Source: Marinibaculum pumilum
GTDB lineage: Bacteria; Pseudomonadota; Alphaproteobacteria; Ferrovibrionales; Ferrovibrionaceae
Assembly: GCF_042646425.1 (NCBI RefSeq)
Contig: NZ_JBHRTR010000031.1
Coordinates: 310,001 to 374,000, forward strand
Length of the DNA stretch: 64,000 nt
Direction: 5' to 3'
Shown here: one piece after another, positions 7,697 through 16,111 of the stretch
Position numbering within the stretch: the stretch's first letter is position 1
Layout of the letters: every line of letters starts with the position of its first letter
Program-made: the position numbers and the translations under genes
Notes under the pieces: model-generated
What the model saw: the letters and a program-made list of their open reading frames with translations, nothing else
Database searches by the model: none
What the model was told of the DNA's origin: nothing

Positions 7697-8869
7697 ATGG
7701 CCATGGCCTCGAAGCTCCTGGTCTGCGGCCTGCTCACCCTCGCAGCCGTCGCCGGCCTGTCCGGCATCGATCTTGTCCTGCCGGCGGTACCTTTCCTGCC
7801 GCAGGCCCTGGGCGGCGGCACGGCCCTGGCGCAGTTCGTGCTGGCCGCCTATGTGGTCGGGGCGGCCTGTGGCCTGCTGCTCTATGGCAGCCTTGGGGTG
7901 CATTTCGGCCGCCGGCGATGCCTGGCCTGGGGACTGGTGGCCTACGGCCTGTCGTCCTGGCTGGCCACCCTGGCACCGGACATGTCGGTGCTGGTCGGGA
8001 TCCGCTTCCTTCAGGGCGTGGCGTCGTCCGCGCCGGCGGTGTTCGCCCCTGGCATCATCCGCGCGATGTTCTCGGAACGTGGCGCGACCAGGGCGATCGG
8101 TGCGCTCGCGAGCGTGGAAAGCCTGACCCCGGGGGCGGCACCGCTGCTTGGACTGTGGCTGCTCGAGCTTGGTGGCTGGCGGTCATCGTTCTGGGCGATC
8201 GCGGCCCTGGCTCTCGCCCTCGGCCTCGTCCTGCACCTGGGCAGGGACCGGCTCCCGCCTCCGTCCGGTATCGGACGGCAGGGGTCCTATGCCCGGCTGC
8301 TCCGCCGGCCCGCATTCCTGCGCTATGCCTGGAGCCAGGCCTTCACCCTTGGCGGGGTCCTGGTGTTCGTGTTCGGCGCACCTGCAGTCATCGTGCATGC
8401 GATGGACGGCAGCGTCGCAGACTTCGCCTGGATGCAGGCCGTCGGTGTCGGCTGCTTCATCCTCGCCTCCAACGCCACGGGCTTCGCGGTGGAGCGGTGG
8501 GGCGCCGAGGCGGTGATCTGGAGCGGCAGCCTGATCGCCGCCCTGGGCGCCGCCGGCATCCTGCTCTTTGCGCTGTTCGCGGCAGGCGACAGCTTCTGGC
8601 TCGTCCTTCTCTTCGCGCCGGTCAACGCGGGCCTGGGCCTGCGCGGACCGCCGGGCTTCCTCCAGGCGATCATCGCCGGAGAGGGCGATGACGACAGGGC
8701 TGCGTCGCTGACGGTGCTGGCGATCCTTGCAGTTGCGGCGGTTGCAACCGCGCTGGTGGCGCCGTGGATCGCGGCGGGACTGCCCCTGCTGGCGGGCGCG
8801 GCGTTCCTCCTCCACCTGGCCTCCCTTCTGTGCCTGGCCCTGCTGCCCGTGCGCCCCGGGACGGGATAG
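7697..8869 (+). CDS. MFS drug/metabolite exporter, Bcr/CflA-like
   Basis: 390 residues, almost wholly hydrophobic with about 12 membrane segments and a charged central loop. After the first helix it has IDLVLPAVPFLPQALG, then the loop 2-3 motif FGRRRCLAWG near residue 75 and the helix 4/5 segment GIRFLQGVASSAPAV, which resemble the Bcr/CflA branch of drug:proton antiporters in the inner membrane. The substrate cannot be read from sequence. It probably shares a transcript with the FMN-binding gene just upstream. Confidence 0.8.
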   Translation: MAMASKLLVCGLLTLAAVAGLSGIDLVLPAVPFLPQALGGGTALAQFVLAAYVVGAACGLLLYGSLGVHFGRRRCLAWGLVAYGLSSWLATLAPDMSVLVGIRFLQGVASSAPAVFAPGIIRAMFSERGATRAIGALASVESLTPGAAPLLGLWLLELGGWRSSFWAIAALALALGLVLHLGRDRLPPPSGIGRQGSYARLLRRPAFLRYAWSQAFTLGGVLVFVFGAPAVIVHAMDGSVADFAWMQAVGVGCFILASNATGFAVERWGAEAVIWSGSLIAALGAAGILLFALFAAGDSFWLVLLFAPVNAGLGLRGPPGFLQAIIAGEGDDDRAASLTVLAILAVAAVATALVAPWIAAGLPLLAGAAFLLHLASLLCLALLPVRPGTG

Positions 8870-8947
8870 ACCGGGTTTCGCGTTGGACGTCGGCGGCGCG
8901 GGCTGCCTATCATTCCGCAGCAATGGCCAAGCGGCGGGAGGACCGGC

Positions 8948-9241
8948 ATGAGCAAGGGCTACTGGATCGGCCATATCGATGTGCACGACCTGGAGAGCTA
9001 CCGTCCCTACATGGCGGCGGCGCAGGCGGCGATCGAGGCGCATGGCGGGCGCTACCTGGTGCGTGGCGGAAAGAACGAGCTGGTGGAAGGGGCCGCAAGG
9101 TCCCGCCACGTGGTGGTGGAGTTCGACAGCTACGAGACCGCCCTGGCGGCCTACAGATCGGACCAGTACCAGGCCGCGAAGTCGATGCGCACGCCCTATT
9201 CCGAGGGCGATATCCTGGTAATCGAAGGCTATGGCGGCTGA
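8948..9241 (+). CDS. DUF1330 family protein
   Basis: 97 residues forming a single dimeric alpha-beta barrel (ferredoxin-like) domain of the DUF1330 family. It begins MSKGYWIGHIDVHDLESY and contains the family segments AAIEAHGGRYLVRGG and VVVEFDSYETALAAYRS. The biochemical role is unknown; the fold is shared with small monooxygenases and isomerases. An AGGACC-type site precedes the ATG. Its stop overlaps the start of the next gene by 11 bp, so the two are translationally coupled. Confidence 0.85.
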   Translation: MSKGYWIGHIDVHDLESYRPYMAAAQAAIEAHGGRYLVRGGKNELVEGAARSRHVVVEFDSYETALAAYRSDQYQAAKSMRTPYSEGDILVIEGYGG

Positions 9242-9755
9242 CCCCGCCGCGGCACCGACGCTGCCGCTGCTCGACGAGGTCAAGCTGCAGGCGAAGGTGC
9301 TGGTGCCCCTGATCCGTTCGCTGCGCGCGCGGCTGGGAAAGGTGGAGGCCGACCGCCTGGTGGAGAAGGCGCTGCGCGACTGGTCGCGCGACCTGCAGCG
9401 CCGCATCGCGGCGGAGAAGCCGGGCGGCGCGCGCGAGAAGTGGGATGCGATCTGGGACGACCTGCGGCCGCGTATCGGCGCCACCATCGACCGCGAGATG
9501 CTGGTCGATGACGGGACGGTGCGCGAATACAACGTCACCCGCTGCGGCTATGCGGAGTTCTTCAAGGACCTGGGCGAGCCGGAACTCGGCCGCTTCCTGC
9601 TCTGCGACCTGGACTTCGACATGGCGGAGGTCGGCGCCCCCGATGTGGAGTTCCGTCGTACCCAGACGATCATGCAGGGCGCGCCCTATTGCGACTTCCG
9701 CTACCGGTTCCGGCGCGCCGGGGAGGGGACGGGCGGCGCCTCCGGCGCCGGCTGA
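9231..9755 (+). CDS. L-2-amino-thiazoline-4-carboxylate hydrolase-like protein
   Basis: 174 residues. The long helical N-terminus (AKVLVPLIRSLRARLGK) and C-terminal part with CGYAEFFKDLGEPELGRFLLC and the ending YCDFRYRF match the ATC-hydrolase family, named for the enzyme that opens 2-amino-thiazoline-4-carboxylate on the way to cysteine. Most members are of unproven function. It overlaps DUF1330 at its start. Its 3' end overlaps the 3' end of the convergent tetR-type gene by 55 bp, so both C-termini are encoded on opposite strands of the same DNA. Confidence 0.7.
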   Translation: MAADPAAAPTLPLLDEVKLQAKVLVPLIRSLRARLGKVEADRLVEKALRDWSRDLQRRIAAEKPGGAREKWDAIWDDLRPRIGATIDREMLVDDGTVREYNVTRCGYAEFFKDLGEPELGRFLLCDLDFDMAEVGAPDVEFRRTQTIMQGAPYCDFRYRFRRAGEGTGGASGAG

Positions 9756-10429
9756 ACCGGGCGCAGCAGCTGCGCCATGCCGCGCTCGATATAGGCCTCG
9801 CCCCCGGGCTGCGGTTCCAGCCGCCAGGCATGCAGCGGCCAGGCATGGACATAGACGACGAGCTGGTAGGTCAGCAGTTCCGGATCGGCGACCTGCAGGA
9901 CGCCGGCCCGGCGGCATTCTTCCACGCTTTCCGCGATCAGACCGGTCGTCTCCCGCTCCCGTGCCATGATCTCCGTCATCCGGGCGCGTGGCAGCACCCG
10001 GGACTCGCGATAGCCGATCAGGGCGGCCGCGCGATGCTCGTCGACAACCCTGAAATAGGCGCGCACGGCGGCATGCAGGCGTTCCAGTGGCTCTGTCTGG
10101 GTGGCGCGCGCGGCCGGGATCTCCCGCAGGTAGGAATCGAGGATTTCGCTGATGACGGCGTGCAGCAGATCCTCCTTGTCCCGGAAATACTGGTAGATCA
10201 GGCCGACGCTGATACCTGCCGCGCGACTGATCTGCTGCATCGTCGCGTCGTGGAAGCCGCGCCGTCCGAAGATCTCGATGGCCGCCGCAAGGATCTGTTT
10301 CCGCCGCTCCTCGATCGCCTCGGGCTGTGGCGGCCGGCCGCGTCGGCGCGCTGCAGGCCGGGCCGCGCGGCCCCCTTCCTTTTTGCCGTCCTTGCCGTCG
10401 GGCGCCTGGTCGGCTTTTCCGTCGGTCAC
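9701..10429 (-). CDS. TetR-family transcriptional regulator
   Basis: 242 residues. The DNA-binding domain lies at about 40-90, with the helix-turn-helix MQQISRAAGISVGLIYQYFR (64-83), a strong TetR signature. About 35 residues before it are rich in Lys, Arg and Gly and probably disordered. The C-terminal ligand domain is of the type found in regulators of fatty-acid or acyl-CoA genes (YRESRVLPRARMTEIMA). The start is GTG, overlapping the stop of the SDR gene by GTGA. It probably controls the divergent acyl-CoA ligase/TRAP operon through the palindrome at 11314-11333; that link is inference from position. Confidence 0.9.
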   Translation of the reverse strand: MTDGKADQAPDGKDGKKEGGRAARPAARRRGRPPQPEAIEERRKQILAAAIEIFGRRGFHDATMQQISRAAGISVGLIYQYFRDKEDLLHAVISEILDSYLREIPAARATQTEPLERLHAAVRAYFRVVDEHRAAALIGYRESRVLPRARMTEIMARERETTGLIAESVEECRRAGVLQVADPELLTYQLVVYVHAWPLHAWRLEPQPGGEAYIERGMAQLLRPVQPAPEAPPVPSPARRNR

Positions 10430-11265
10430 AGGGTCCCGTCCGGTGCGTCTCCGCCGTCTTGCCGCCGCGCTGCCGCCGGCGCCATGCCGTCGGCGAAGGC
10501 GAGGTCGGAGGCGGCCTGCGAGAGCGGCATCGCCTCCAGCATGGTGATGTTCACCCGCCGCGGCAGGGTCAGGCAGAACGCCACGATCTCCGCCACATCC
10601 TCCGCCTCCATCAGGTTGGGCCGGGCATAGTAGTCGGCGGCCGCTTCGGCGGAGCCGGTCCGCACCGCCGCGAATTCCGTGCGCACCGTGCCGGGCTCGA
10701 TGCAGGTCGCGCGCACATTGTGGCCCAGCAGGTCGGCGCGCAGGTTCTGCGTGAACTGGTGCACGAAGGCCTTGGTCGCGCCATAGACATTGCCGGACCG
10801 GTAGGGCCAGCGGCCGGCCACCGAACCGATATTCACGATGTCGCCGAAGTCCCGCGCGGTCATCGCCGGCAGCAGCAGCCGGGTCAGGTTCAGCATTCCG
10901 CCGATATTCGTGTCCACCATGCGCCGCCAGTCCTCCGGGTCGGCTTCCTGCGACAGGGCGCCACCGAGCGCCACCCCGGCATTGTTCACCAGGATGTCGG
11001 GAGACGCGATGGCGGGCGGTAGCGCGGCCAGCGCGGTCGACAGCTGCGCCTCATCGGTGATGTCGGCGGCAAGGGCATGACACCGTGCCGGACCCAGGCT
11101 GGCGCAGAGCTGGTCCAGCCGTTCCCTGCGGCGTCCGAGGGCGACGATCCGCGCGCCGCGGGCCGCCAGGGCCCGCGACACGGCTGCGCCGATTCCCGAG
11201 GTCGCGCCGCTGACCAGTGCCACCCGTCCGTCCAGCGGCTGCGGGCCGGTTTCCCTGTCTGTCAT
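10426..11265 (-). CDS. Short-chain dehydrogenase/reductase (YdfG-like)
   Basis: 279 residues of the classical SDR family. It has the cofactor motif GATSGIG (20-26), NNAG (94-97), catalytic Ser148 and YGATK (Tyr161, Lys165). The segment EPGTVRTEF and ITMLEAMPLSQA near the C-terminus are close to the YdfG/serine-dehydrogenase-like branch. I chose the ATG at 11265 because GGAGG lies about 9 bp upstream; an in-frame ATG 30 bp earlier is less well placed. It forms an operon with the tetR-type gene and is divergent from the CoA ligase operon, so it may take part in the same catabolic route. Confidence 0.87.
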   Translation of the reverse strand: MTDRETGPQPLDGRVALVSGATSGIGAAVSRALAARGARIVALGRRRERLDQLCASLGPARCHALAADITDEAQLSTALAALPPAIASPDILVNNAGVALGGALSQEADPEDWRRMVDTNIGGMLNLTRLLLPAMTARDFGDIVNIGSVAGRWPYRSGNVYGATKAFVHQFTQNLRADLLGHNVRATCIEPGTVRTEFAAVRTGSAEAAADYYARPNLMEAEDVAEIVAFCLTLPRRVNITMLEAMPLSQAASDLAFADGMAPAAARRQDGGDAPDGTL

Positions 11266-11298
11266 CCGCTTCGGGCCTCCCTCGTTTCGCTGCACCGC

Positions 11299-11333
11299 TT
11301 GACGGGCATATTAAACTGAACATAAATTCAGTT
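11299..11333 (+). promoter_or_regulatory. Divergent promoter with palindromic operator
   Basis: The only AT-rich patch between the SDR and CoA ligase genes. It holds an inverted repeat AACTGAA (11314-11320) / TTCAGTT (11327-11333) with a 6-bp spacer. On the + strand TTGACG (11299-11304) is followed 16 bp later by CATAAA (11321-11326), so the palindrome covers the -10 box. This is the layout expected for repression by the neighbouring TetR-type protein. Confidence 0.55.
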
Positions 11334-11389
11334 AAAACAGACGCAAGCAAAATCAGGCGTCCAGGAGGATCCGCCCCAGTGAGCCCCCA

Positions 11390-13126
11390 GTGAACAGCCA
11401 CGCGAAGCAACCGCCCGAAGAGGGTGGCACCCCGCTGCCGGGCGGCCTGCCGGTGCTGGATCGTCCGGCCTTTCCCGCGGCGACGATCGCCCGTCATCGC
11501 CGCTCCGGACATTGGCCCGGCCAGACCCTGTATCAGCTTCTCGCCGCGCGGGCGGTGGAGATGCCGGACCGCACCCTGCTCGTCGACCGGGCGGGGCGGC
11601 TGAGCTATGCCCAGACACTGACGGCCACGCAGCGCCTTGCCTCCGGCCTGGCGGCGGCGGGTATCGGTGCGGGCGACATCGTCGCGGTGCAGCTTCCCAA
11701 CTGGCGGGAGTTCCCGCTGCTGGAATATGCGCTTTCGCTGCTGGGCGCCGTCTGCGTGCCGCTGCCCCAGATCTACCGGGAGCGGGAACTGCGGCTGATG
11801 CTCGGCCTGGTGCAGCCGCGGGCGATGGTGATCCCGGACATCTTCCGCGGCCATGACCACCGCGCCATGCTGGCCGGGCTGCGGCCGGGCCTTCCCGGCC
11901 TGCAGTCGGTCTTCGTGGTCGGCGATCCCGGCGATGCGGGCCGTCCCTTTGGCGACCTGCTGCAGGCGGGGCAGCCGATGCCGCCGGTGGCGACCGACCC
12001 CGACACGGTCACCGAGATCGTCTTCACCTCCGGCACCACCGGCGAGCCGAAGGGGGTGATGCACACGGCGAACACAAACTTCTGCCCGCCGCTGGCGCTG
12101 GCCGCAGACCATGGGCTGGGCGCCGACGATGTCGTCCTGATGGCGTCGACCTTCGGACACCAGACCGGGTTCGTCTATGGCGGACAGCTGCCGCTGCTGA
12201 TCGGCGGTGCCGTGGTGCTGATGGAACGCTGGGATGCGGATGCGGCCCTGCGCCTGATCGACCGCGAGAAGGTCACCTTCTGCATGGGGGCCACGCCCTT
12301 CCTGCAGGATCTGGTCGATGCGGTCGGTCCGGCCGGCGGCGCGGCCAGCCTGCGCGCCTTCCTCTGTTCCGGTGCGCCGATCCCGCGGGTGCTCCTGGAC
12401 CGTGCCCGCGACCGGCTGGGCTGCACGGTCAGCACCGGCTGGGGCATGACCGAGGTCGGCCTGGTCACATTGACCGGCCTGGCCGAGGCGCCGGAACGGG
12501 CCGCGGAATCCGACGGCGCCCCGCTGCCCGGCAACGAGGTGCGCATCCTCGACGATGCCGGCGGCGAGGTCCCGCCCGGGGAGGAGGGCGACCTGGTGTG
12601 CCGCTGCCCGTCGATGTTTGCCGGCTATTACCTGCGGCCGGAGGTTACCGCGGCGGGCTTCACTGCGGACGGCTGGTTCCGCACCGGCGATCGCGCGCGG
12701 CAGTCGGCCGATGGCCATATCAGGATCACCGGCCGCAGCAAGGACATCATCATCCGCGGTGGCGAAAACATCCCCGTGGTGGAGGTGGAGGAGGTGCTGC
12801 ACCGGCATCCGGCGATCCTGCGCGCCGCCGTCGTGGCGGTGCCGGATCCGCGCTTCCAGGAAAAGGCCTGTGCGGCGGTCCAGCTGCATCCGGGCGGCGC
12901 TTTCGACTTCGCGGAGATGCGCCGCCATCTGGAGGGCCAGCGGCTGGCCCGGCAGTACCACCCGGAATATCTGCTGGTCCTGGACGATTTCCCGCTGACG
13001 CCGAGCGGCAAGGTGCAGAAGTTCCTGCTGCGCGACCGGGTGGTCGAACGGCTGCGCGACCTTGGCGAATTGCCCGCCGCTACCGAAGACACCCGACCGG
13101 CGGCACAGGCCGGGCGACATGCTTGA
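11390..13126 (+). CDS. Acyl-CoA ligase (AMP-forming), cyclohexanecarboxylate-CoA ligase-like
   Basis: 578 residues of the ANL superfamily. It activates a carboxylic acid with ATP to the acyl-adenylate and then the CoA thioester. Motifs seen: TSGTTGEPKG near 212-221, the adenylate-binding TGWGMTEVG near 355, the hinge GRSKDIIIRGGENIP near 447 and the catalytic Lys in PSGKVQKF near 541. The N-terminal PLPQIYRERELRLMLG resembles AliA-type ligases for alicyclic acids, but the substrate is not proven. The GTG start lies 20 bp from AGGAGGAT, rather far; a four-codon frame sits between. First gene of a long + strand operon that continues into the TRAP genes. Confidence 0.88.
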   Translation: MNSHAKQPPEEGGTPLPGGLPVLDRPAFPAATIARHRRSGHWPGQTLYQLLAARAVEMPDRTLLVDRAGRLSYAQTLTATQRLASGLAAAGIGAGDIVAVQLPNWREFPLLEYALSLLGAVCVPLPQIYRERELRLMLGLVQPRAMVIPDIFRGHDHRAMLAGLRPGLPGLQSVFVVGDPGDAGRPFGDLLQAGQPMPPVATDPDTVTEIVFTSGTTGEPKGVMHTANTNFCPPLALAADHGLGADDVVLMASTFGHQTGFVYGGQLPLLIGGAVVLMERWDADAALRLIDREKVTFCMGATPFLQDLVDAVGPAGGAASLRAFLCSGAPIPRVLLDRARDRLGCTVSTGWGMTEVGLVTLTGLAEAPERAAESDGAPLPGNEVRILDDAGGEVPPGEEGDLVCRCPSMFAGYYLRPEVTAAGFTADGWFRTGDRARQSADGHIRITGRSKDIIIRGGENIPVVEVEEVLHRHPAILRAAVVAVPDPRFQEKACAAVQLHPGGAFDFAEMRRHLEGQRLARQYHPEYLLVLDDFPLTPSGKVQKFLLRDRVVERLRDLGELPAATEDTRPAAQAGRHA

Positions 13127-13622
13127 TCGTGTCGTGAGAGCCCTGGTGGAGCCCGCCAGCATCGTGGGCGGCATCGCCCTGATGCTGCTGGCACTGGTGG
13201 TGACGGCCGACGTGGTCGCCCGCGCGGCGGGATTTGCCCTTGTCGGCGCGGCGGAGGCGGGCGGCGTGCTGCTGGCCCTGCTGGTCTTCCTGGTGATCGC
13301 CTACACACAGCGGCAACGCGGCCATGTCGCGATCGAGGCGCTGGTCGTGATGCTGCCGTCCGTCGTCCGCCGCTGGGCCGACGTGATCTCGCTGGCGCTC
13401 TGCCTGGGCTTCACCGTCCTGCTGGCGGTGACCACCATCGGCGCCGCCTGGCACAGCTACCAGAGCATGGAGTTCCAGGTCGGCACCCTGCCGTTTCCGA
13501 TCTGGCCGGTGCGGGCCGTGATCGCACTGGGCTTCGTGCTGTTCGGGCTGCAGCTGCTGGTGCACCTGCTGGCGGCCCTCGGGGCCGCGATCCGCCCCGC
13601 CGGACGCGGGGAGGCGGCCTGA
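13119..13622 (+). CDS. TRAP transporter small membrane subunit (DctQ)
   Basis: 167 residues with four predicted membrane segments, the standard DctQ shape. The motif QRQRGHVAIEALVV after helix 2 and the RWADVISLALCLGFTV segment are typical. In TRAP systems this subunit pairs with the large permease to take up organic anions with sodium or proton, using a periplasmic binding protein. The ATG overlaps the end of the CoA ligase gene by 8 bp, tying uptake to CoA activation. Confidence 0.87.
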   Translation: MLDRVVRALVEPASIVGGIALMLLALVVTADVVARAAGFALVGAAEAGGVLLALLVFLVIAYTQRQRGHVAIEALVVMLPSVVRRWADVISLALCLGFTVLLAVTTIGAAWHSYQSMEFQVGTLPFPIWPVRAVIALGFVLFGLQLLVHLLAALGAAIRPAGRGEAA

Positions 13623-13624
13623 CC

Positions 13625-14923
13625 ATGGACTCCCACCTGATCGTCGTCGCCGTCTTCGTGCTGGGTATCCTGGTCGGCCTGCCGGTCGCCTTCGTCCTGC
13701 TGATCGCGGCCTTTGCCGGCCTGGTCGCGCTGCGCGGCCTGCCGGTGGCGATGACCGCGCTCAGCCACATGCCCTATGGCAAGGTCACCGACCTGGCGCT
13801 GATGACCATCCCGCTGTTCATCCTGATGGGCGCCTTCGCCACCCAGGCAGGGGTCAGCGCCAGCGCCTACCAGATGGCCAACCGCTTCGTCGGCCATCTG
13901 CGCGGCGGCCTGGCGATGGCCACCGTCTTCGCCTGCGCCGCCTTCGCCGCGACCTCCGGCTCCAGCGTCGCGACCTCGGCCGCGGTGGGCAAGATCGCGC
14001 TGAAGGAGATGCGCCGCTTCGGCTATGACCGCAGCATCAGCGCCGGCACCATCGCCTCCGCCGGACTGCTGGGGATCATGATCCCGCCCAGCATCATGCT
14101 GGTGGTCTACGGCATCATCACTCAGACCGATATCGGTCAGCTGCTGATCGCCGGTGTGCTGCCGGGGATCCTGACCGGCCTGGTGTTCTGCATCGGCCTC
14201 TACCTGCTGGCGCGGCTGCGCCCCGACCTGATGCCGCGCGCGGACCAGCGCTTCAGCTGGGGGCAGCGTCTGTCCGGTCTGCGCGACGGCTGGGGCGTGG
14301 CGGTGCTGTTCGGCGTGATCGTCGGCGGCATCTATTCCGGCCTGTTCACCGCGACCGAGGCGGCGGCGATCGGCGCGGTCGCGGCTTTCCTGATGGTGCT
14401 GGCGCGCCACGGCTTCCAGTGGCGGGAGCTGCTGGCGAGCGGCCGCGACGCCGCCGGCAGCTGCGCGATGATCTTCCTGATCCTGATCGGTGCCGGGCTG
14501 CTGAGCCAGTACATCGCCTTGTCCGGCCTGGCGCGGCTGCTGGGCGGCATCGTCGCCGACAGCAGCCTGCCGGCCTGGGTGATCCTGGCGATCATCCTGG
14601 CCGCCTATATCCCGCTGGGCATGTTCCTGGAGCCGATCTCGCTCTGCCTGATCACCCTGCCGATCGTGTTCCCGACCGTCACGGCACTCGGCTACGACCC
14701 GGTCTGGTTCGGCATCATCGTCGTGAAGATGAGCGAGCTGGCGAACATCACGCCGCCGCTCGGCGTCAATGTCTTCGTCATCAAGGCCGTCGATCCGGAG
14801 ATGCCGATCTCCGCCGTGTTCCGCGGTGCCGGCTTCTTCGTGCTGCTGGAGCTGGTGACCCTGGCCCTGCTGGTCGCGCTGCCAGAGATCTCCCTGCTTC
14901 TGCCGCAACTCATGCTCGGATGA
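13625..14923 (+). CDS. TRAP transporter large permease (DctM)
   Basis: 432 residues, hydrophobic throughout with about 12 membrane spans. It has the family landmarks GLPVAFVLL, ATSGSSVATSAAVGKIALKEM near 110-135, GIMIPPSIMLVVYGI and the C-terminal GMFLEPISL plus NITPPLGVNVFVI. It forms the transport channel of the TRAP system in the inner membrane. It starts 2 bp after the dctQ-type gene and is followed by the binding protein gene. Confidence 0.93.
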   Translation: MDSHLIVVAVFVLGILVGLPVAFVLLIAAFAGLVALRGLPVAMTALSHMPYGKVTDLALMTIPLFILMGAFATQAGVSASAYQMANRFVGHLRGGLAMATVFACAAFAATSGSSVATSAAVGKIALKEMRRFGYDRSISAGTIASAGLLGIMIPPSIMLVVYGIITQTDIGQLLIAGVLPGILTGLVFCIGLYLLARLRPDLMPRADQRFSWGQRLSGLRDGWGVAVLFGVIVGGIYSGLFTATEAAAIGAVAAFLMVLARHGFQWRELLASGRDAAGSCAMIFLILIGAGLLSQYIALSGLARLLGGIVADSSLPAWVILAIILAAYIPLGMFLEPISLCLITLPIVFPTVTALGYDPVWFGIIVVKMSELANITPPLGVNVFVIKAVDPEMPISAVFRGAGFFVLLELVTLALLVALPEISLLLPQLMLG

Positions 14924-14967
14924 CCGCGACGCGGCGCCGGGCGAACAACCAAGGGAAGGAAACCGAG

Positions 14968-16032
14968 ATGCATCCCAGAAAGGCAGTCACGGCCCTGGCC
15001 GCGGCGGCGGCCCTGCTCGCCGCCGGCACCGCGGGCGCGGAGACGAACCTGGTCTATTCGACCTACGTCTCCCAGGGCTCCAGCTCCAACCTGCAGTACG
15101 AGGGCTATCTGGACGAACTGAGCCGGCGCACCGACGGTGCGGTGAAGGTGCAGGACAAGATGTACATGTCGGCACTGATGAAGGCCGGCGAGCATCTGTC
15201 CGGCATCGGCCAGGGTCTGGCGGATGTCGGCTATTTCTGCACCGGCTATACCCCCGCCGCGCTGCCGCTGACCTCGATGGCGGAGATGCCCTACGTGACG
15301 GAGAAGGGCGATGCCGTCTCCGCCACCCTGGCGGAACTCTACGAGAGCTATCCGCCGCTGCAGAAGGAATACGAGAAGCAGAACGTCGTCATCCTGGCCT
15401 TCGACGCGCCGTCGGCCACGATCATCGGCGTCGACGAGCCGGTCTCCTCCGCCGCCGACCTGAAGGGCCTGAAGGTCCGCGCCTATGGCGAGGTCGGCAA
15501 TATCGTCGGCAAGGCCGCGGGCATGATCCCCGTGCCGATGTCCACGGCGGACATCTACACCGCCCTGCAGACCGGTGCGATCGACGGCTATACCGGCATT
15601 CCGCTGTGGATGCCCGGGCCGGAGAACTGGCTGCCCCATACCAAGACGATCGTCGCGCCGGGGATCGGCACCTACTACACCTGCGGCCTGGCGATGAACA
15701 AGGACGTCTATGACGGCCTGCCGCAGAAGGTGAAGGACGAGATCGCCAAGATGCGCCGCGAGTTTCCGGCGAAGTCGATCGAGTATGTCCGCAAGGGCGA
15801 TGCCGCGACGGTGGCGAAGGCCCAGGAACTGGGTGTCGACTTCTACCGCTTCACCCCGGAAGAGGTCGCAGCCTGGAAGCAGGCGATCGACTACGAGCAG
15901 CTGAAGGCCGACTGGATCGAGAGCCGGCAGGCCCGCACCGACGCCGATGTCGCGGCGTTCCTGCAGACCTATCGCGACACGCTGGCGAAGCACATTCCCC
16001 AGTCCAGCTACGAGCAGAAGTTTCCCGAATAG
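14968..16032 (+). CDS. TRAP transporter periplasmic substrate-binding protein (DctP)
   Basis: 354 residues with a clear Sec signal peptide (MHPRKAVTALAAAAALLAAG, cleaved near TAGAE). The mature protein has the DctP-family two-lobe pattern: DLKGLKVRAYGE near 165, then PMSTADIYTALQTGAIDGYTG, where the conserved Arg before it normally holds the substrate carboxylate. It binds the acid in the periplasm and hands it to the membrane subunits. The AAGGAAACCGAG before the ATG supports the start. The ligand is unknown; the flanking CoA ligases suggest a carboxylic acid. Confidence 0.92.
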   Translation: MHPRKAVTALAAAAALLAAGTAGAETNLVYSTYVSQGSSSNLQYEGYLDELSRRTDGAVKVQDKMYMSALMKAGEHLSGIGQGLADVGYFCTGYTPAALPLTSMAEMPYVTEKGDAVSATLAELYESYPPLQKEYEKQNVVILAFDAPSATIIGVDEPVSSAADLKGLKVRAYGEVGNIVGKAAGMIPVPMSTADIYTALQTGAIDGYTGIPLWMPGPENWLPHTKTIVAPGIGTYYTCGLAMNKDVYDGLPQKVKDEIAKMRREFPAKSIEYVRKGDAATVAKAQELGVDFYRFTPEEVAAWKQAIDYEQLKADWIESRQARTDADVAAFLQTYRDTLAKHIPQSSYEQKFPE

Positions 16033-16111
16033 GCCGTATCCGGCCTGAATGGACCGCCGGGGCGGGGCCGCCGGAGCCCCGTCCCGGCAGCGTGACGGAG
16101 TGAGTCAGAAC

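Noticed and set aside
5063..7903. A 946-residue open frame on the minus strand
   Set aside because: It lies antisense to trmJ, rpsD and the FMN-binding gene, which are all clear. High GC content keeps stop codons rare in the opposite frame.
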